Below are positions 6,394 through 6,474 of a stretch of DNA of 6,474 nucleotides, piece by piece (positions within the stretch are counted from its first letter, which is position 1; every line of letters begins with the position of its first letter). The notes under the pieces are model-generated. The model saw nothing but the letters and a program-made list of their open reading frames with translations, was not told the DNA's origin and ran no database searches. The DNA is taken from contig CADBPH010000147.1 of NCBI GenBank assembly GCA_902796455.1, positions 1 to 6,474 on the forward strand. Reading direction: 5' to 3'. The position numbers were made by a program, and so were the translations under genes. This DNA is from an uncultured Bacteroidia bacterium (GTDB lineage: Bacteria > Bacteroidota > Bacteroidia > Bacteroidales > UBA932).

Positions 6394-6474
6394 TTATTCC
6401 TTTTCGTTCCCCCGGATTGTCGTCGTGCGGGAAACCGGCAGGGAGAACGCGATGCCCTGGGCCTCATCGGCCAG
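6394..6474 (-). CDS. C-terminal fragment of an unidentified protein
   Basis: The minus strand is open from the right edge for 26 codons and ends in TAA at 6394-6396, 3 bp from the CotH-like stop. Ending so exactly against the neighbouring gene, with codon choice like the neighbours, argues that it is the real tail of a convergent gene. The tail contains GIAFSLPVS and finishes with the charged NEKE. GIAFSLPV vaguely resembles the last beta strand of a histidine-kinase ATPase domain, but the fragment is too short to assign a function. Confidence 0.5.
   Translation of the reverse strand: MADEAQGIAFSLPVSRTTTIRGNEKE

Noticed and set aside
6378..6399. GAATAA/TTATTC inverted repeat across the CotH-like stop as a bidirectional terminator
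   Set aside because: The stem is only 6 bp, AT-only apart from one G-C pair, with a 10 nt loop; too weak to call.

Overview
The window looks like chromosome from a gut or rumen-type Bacteroidales, possibly Alistipes/Rikenellaceae-like. The coding DNA is GC-rich by eye with short AT-rich gaps. Start codons lack obvious Shine-Dalgarno sequences. The gaps carry the Bacteroidetes -7 promoter motif TAnnTTTG, and the proteins are of characteristic Bacteroidetes secreted types. The species cannot be fixed from the sequence alone.

Layout: (1) 1-1247 minus, a GH109-type Gfo/Idh/MocA protein exported as a lipoprotein; its C-terminus runs off the left edge. (2) 1248-1335, a divergent promoter region. 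(3) 1336-2709 plus, a secreted GH29 alpha-L-fucosidase. (4) 2714-3868 minus, a Tat-exported dipeptide epimerase of the enolase superfamily, convergent with the fucosidase across a 4 bp gap. (5) 3869-3946, a second divergent promoter region. (6) 3947-5017 plus, a secreted single-domain alpha/beta hydrolase of the S9/prolyl-oligopeptidase type. (7) 5020-6390 plus, a CotH-kinase-like lipoprotein starting 2 bp after the hydrolase stop. (8) 6394-6474 minus, the last 26 codons of an unidentified gene cut by the right edge. No gene-free stretch exceeds about 90 bases, and no RNA gene, CRISPR array or mobile element was seen.

All five substantial proteins carry export signals (two lipoproteins, two Sec/SPase I, one Tat), so the whole window encodes cell-envelope functions. 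Genes 1 and 3 together could trim fucose and alpha-GalNAc from host glycans such as mucin or blood-group A structures. Genes 4, 6 and 7 suggest periplasmic or surface peptide work: murein-dipeptide epimerisation, a peptidase/esterase-like hydrolase and a protein-kinase-fold lipoprotein. These links are inferred from adjacency.

The most distinctive feature is regulatory. Both divergent gaps contain the same 38 bp layout, two outward-facing -7 boxes separated by exactly 22 bp (CAAATAT[A/T]-N22-TATATTTG). Each box lies about 20 bp before the probable transcription start of a short (~11-20 nt) leader. The opposing promoters may therefore overlap and compete for polymerase, or share a symmetric control site.
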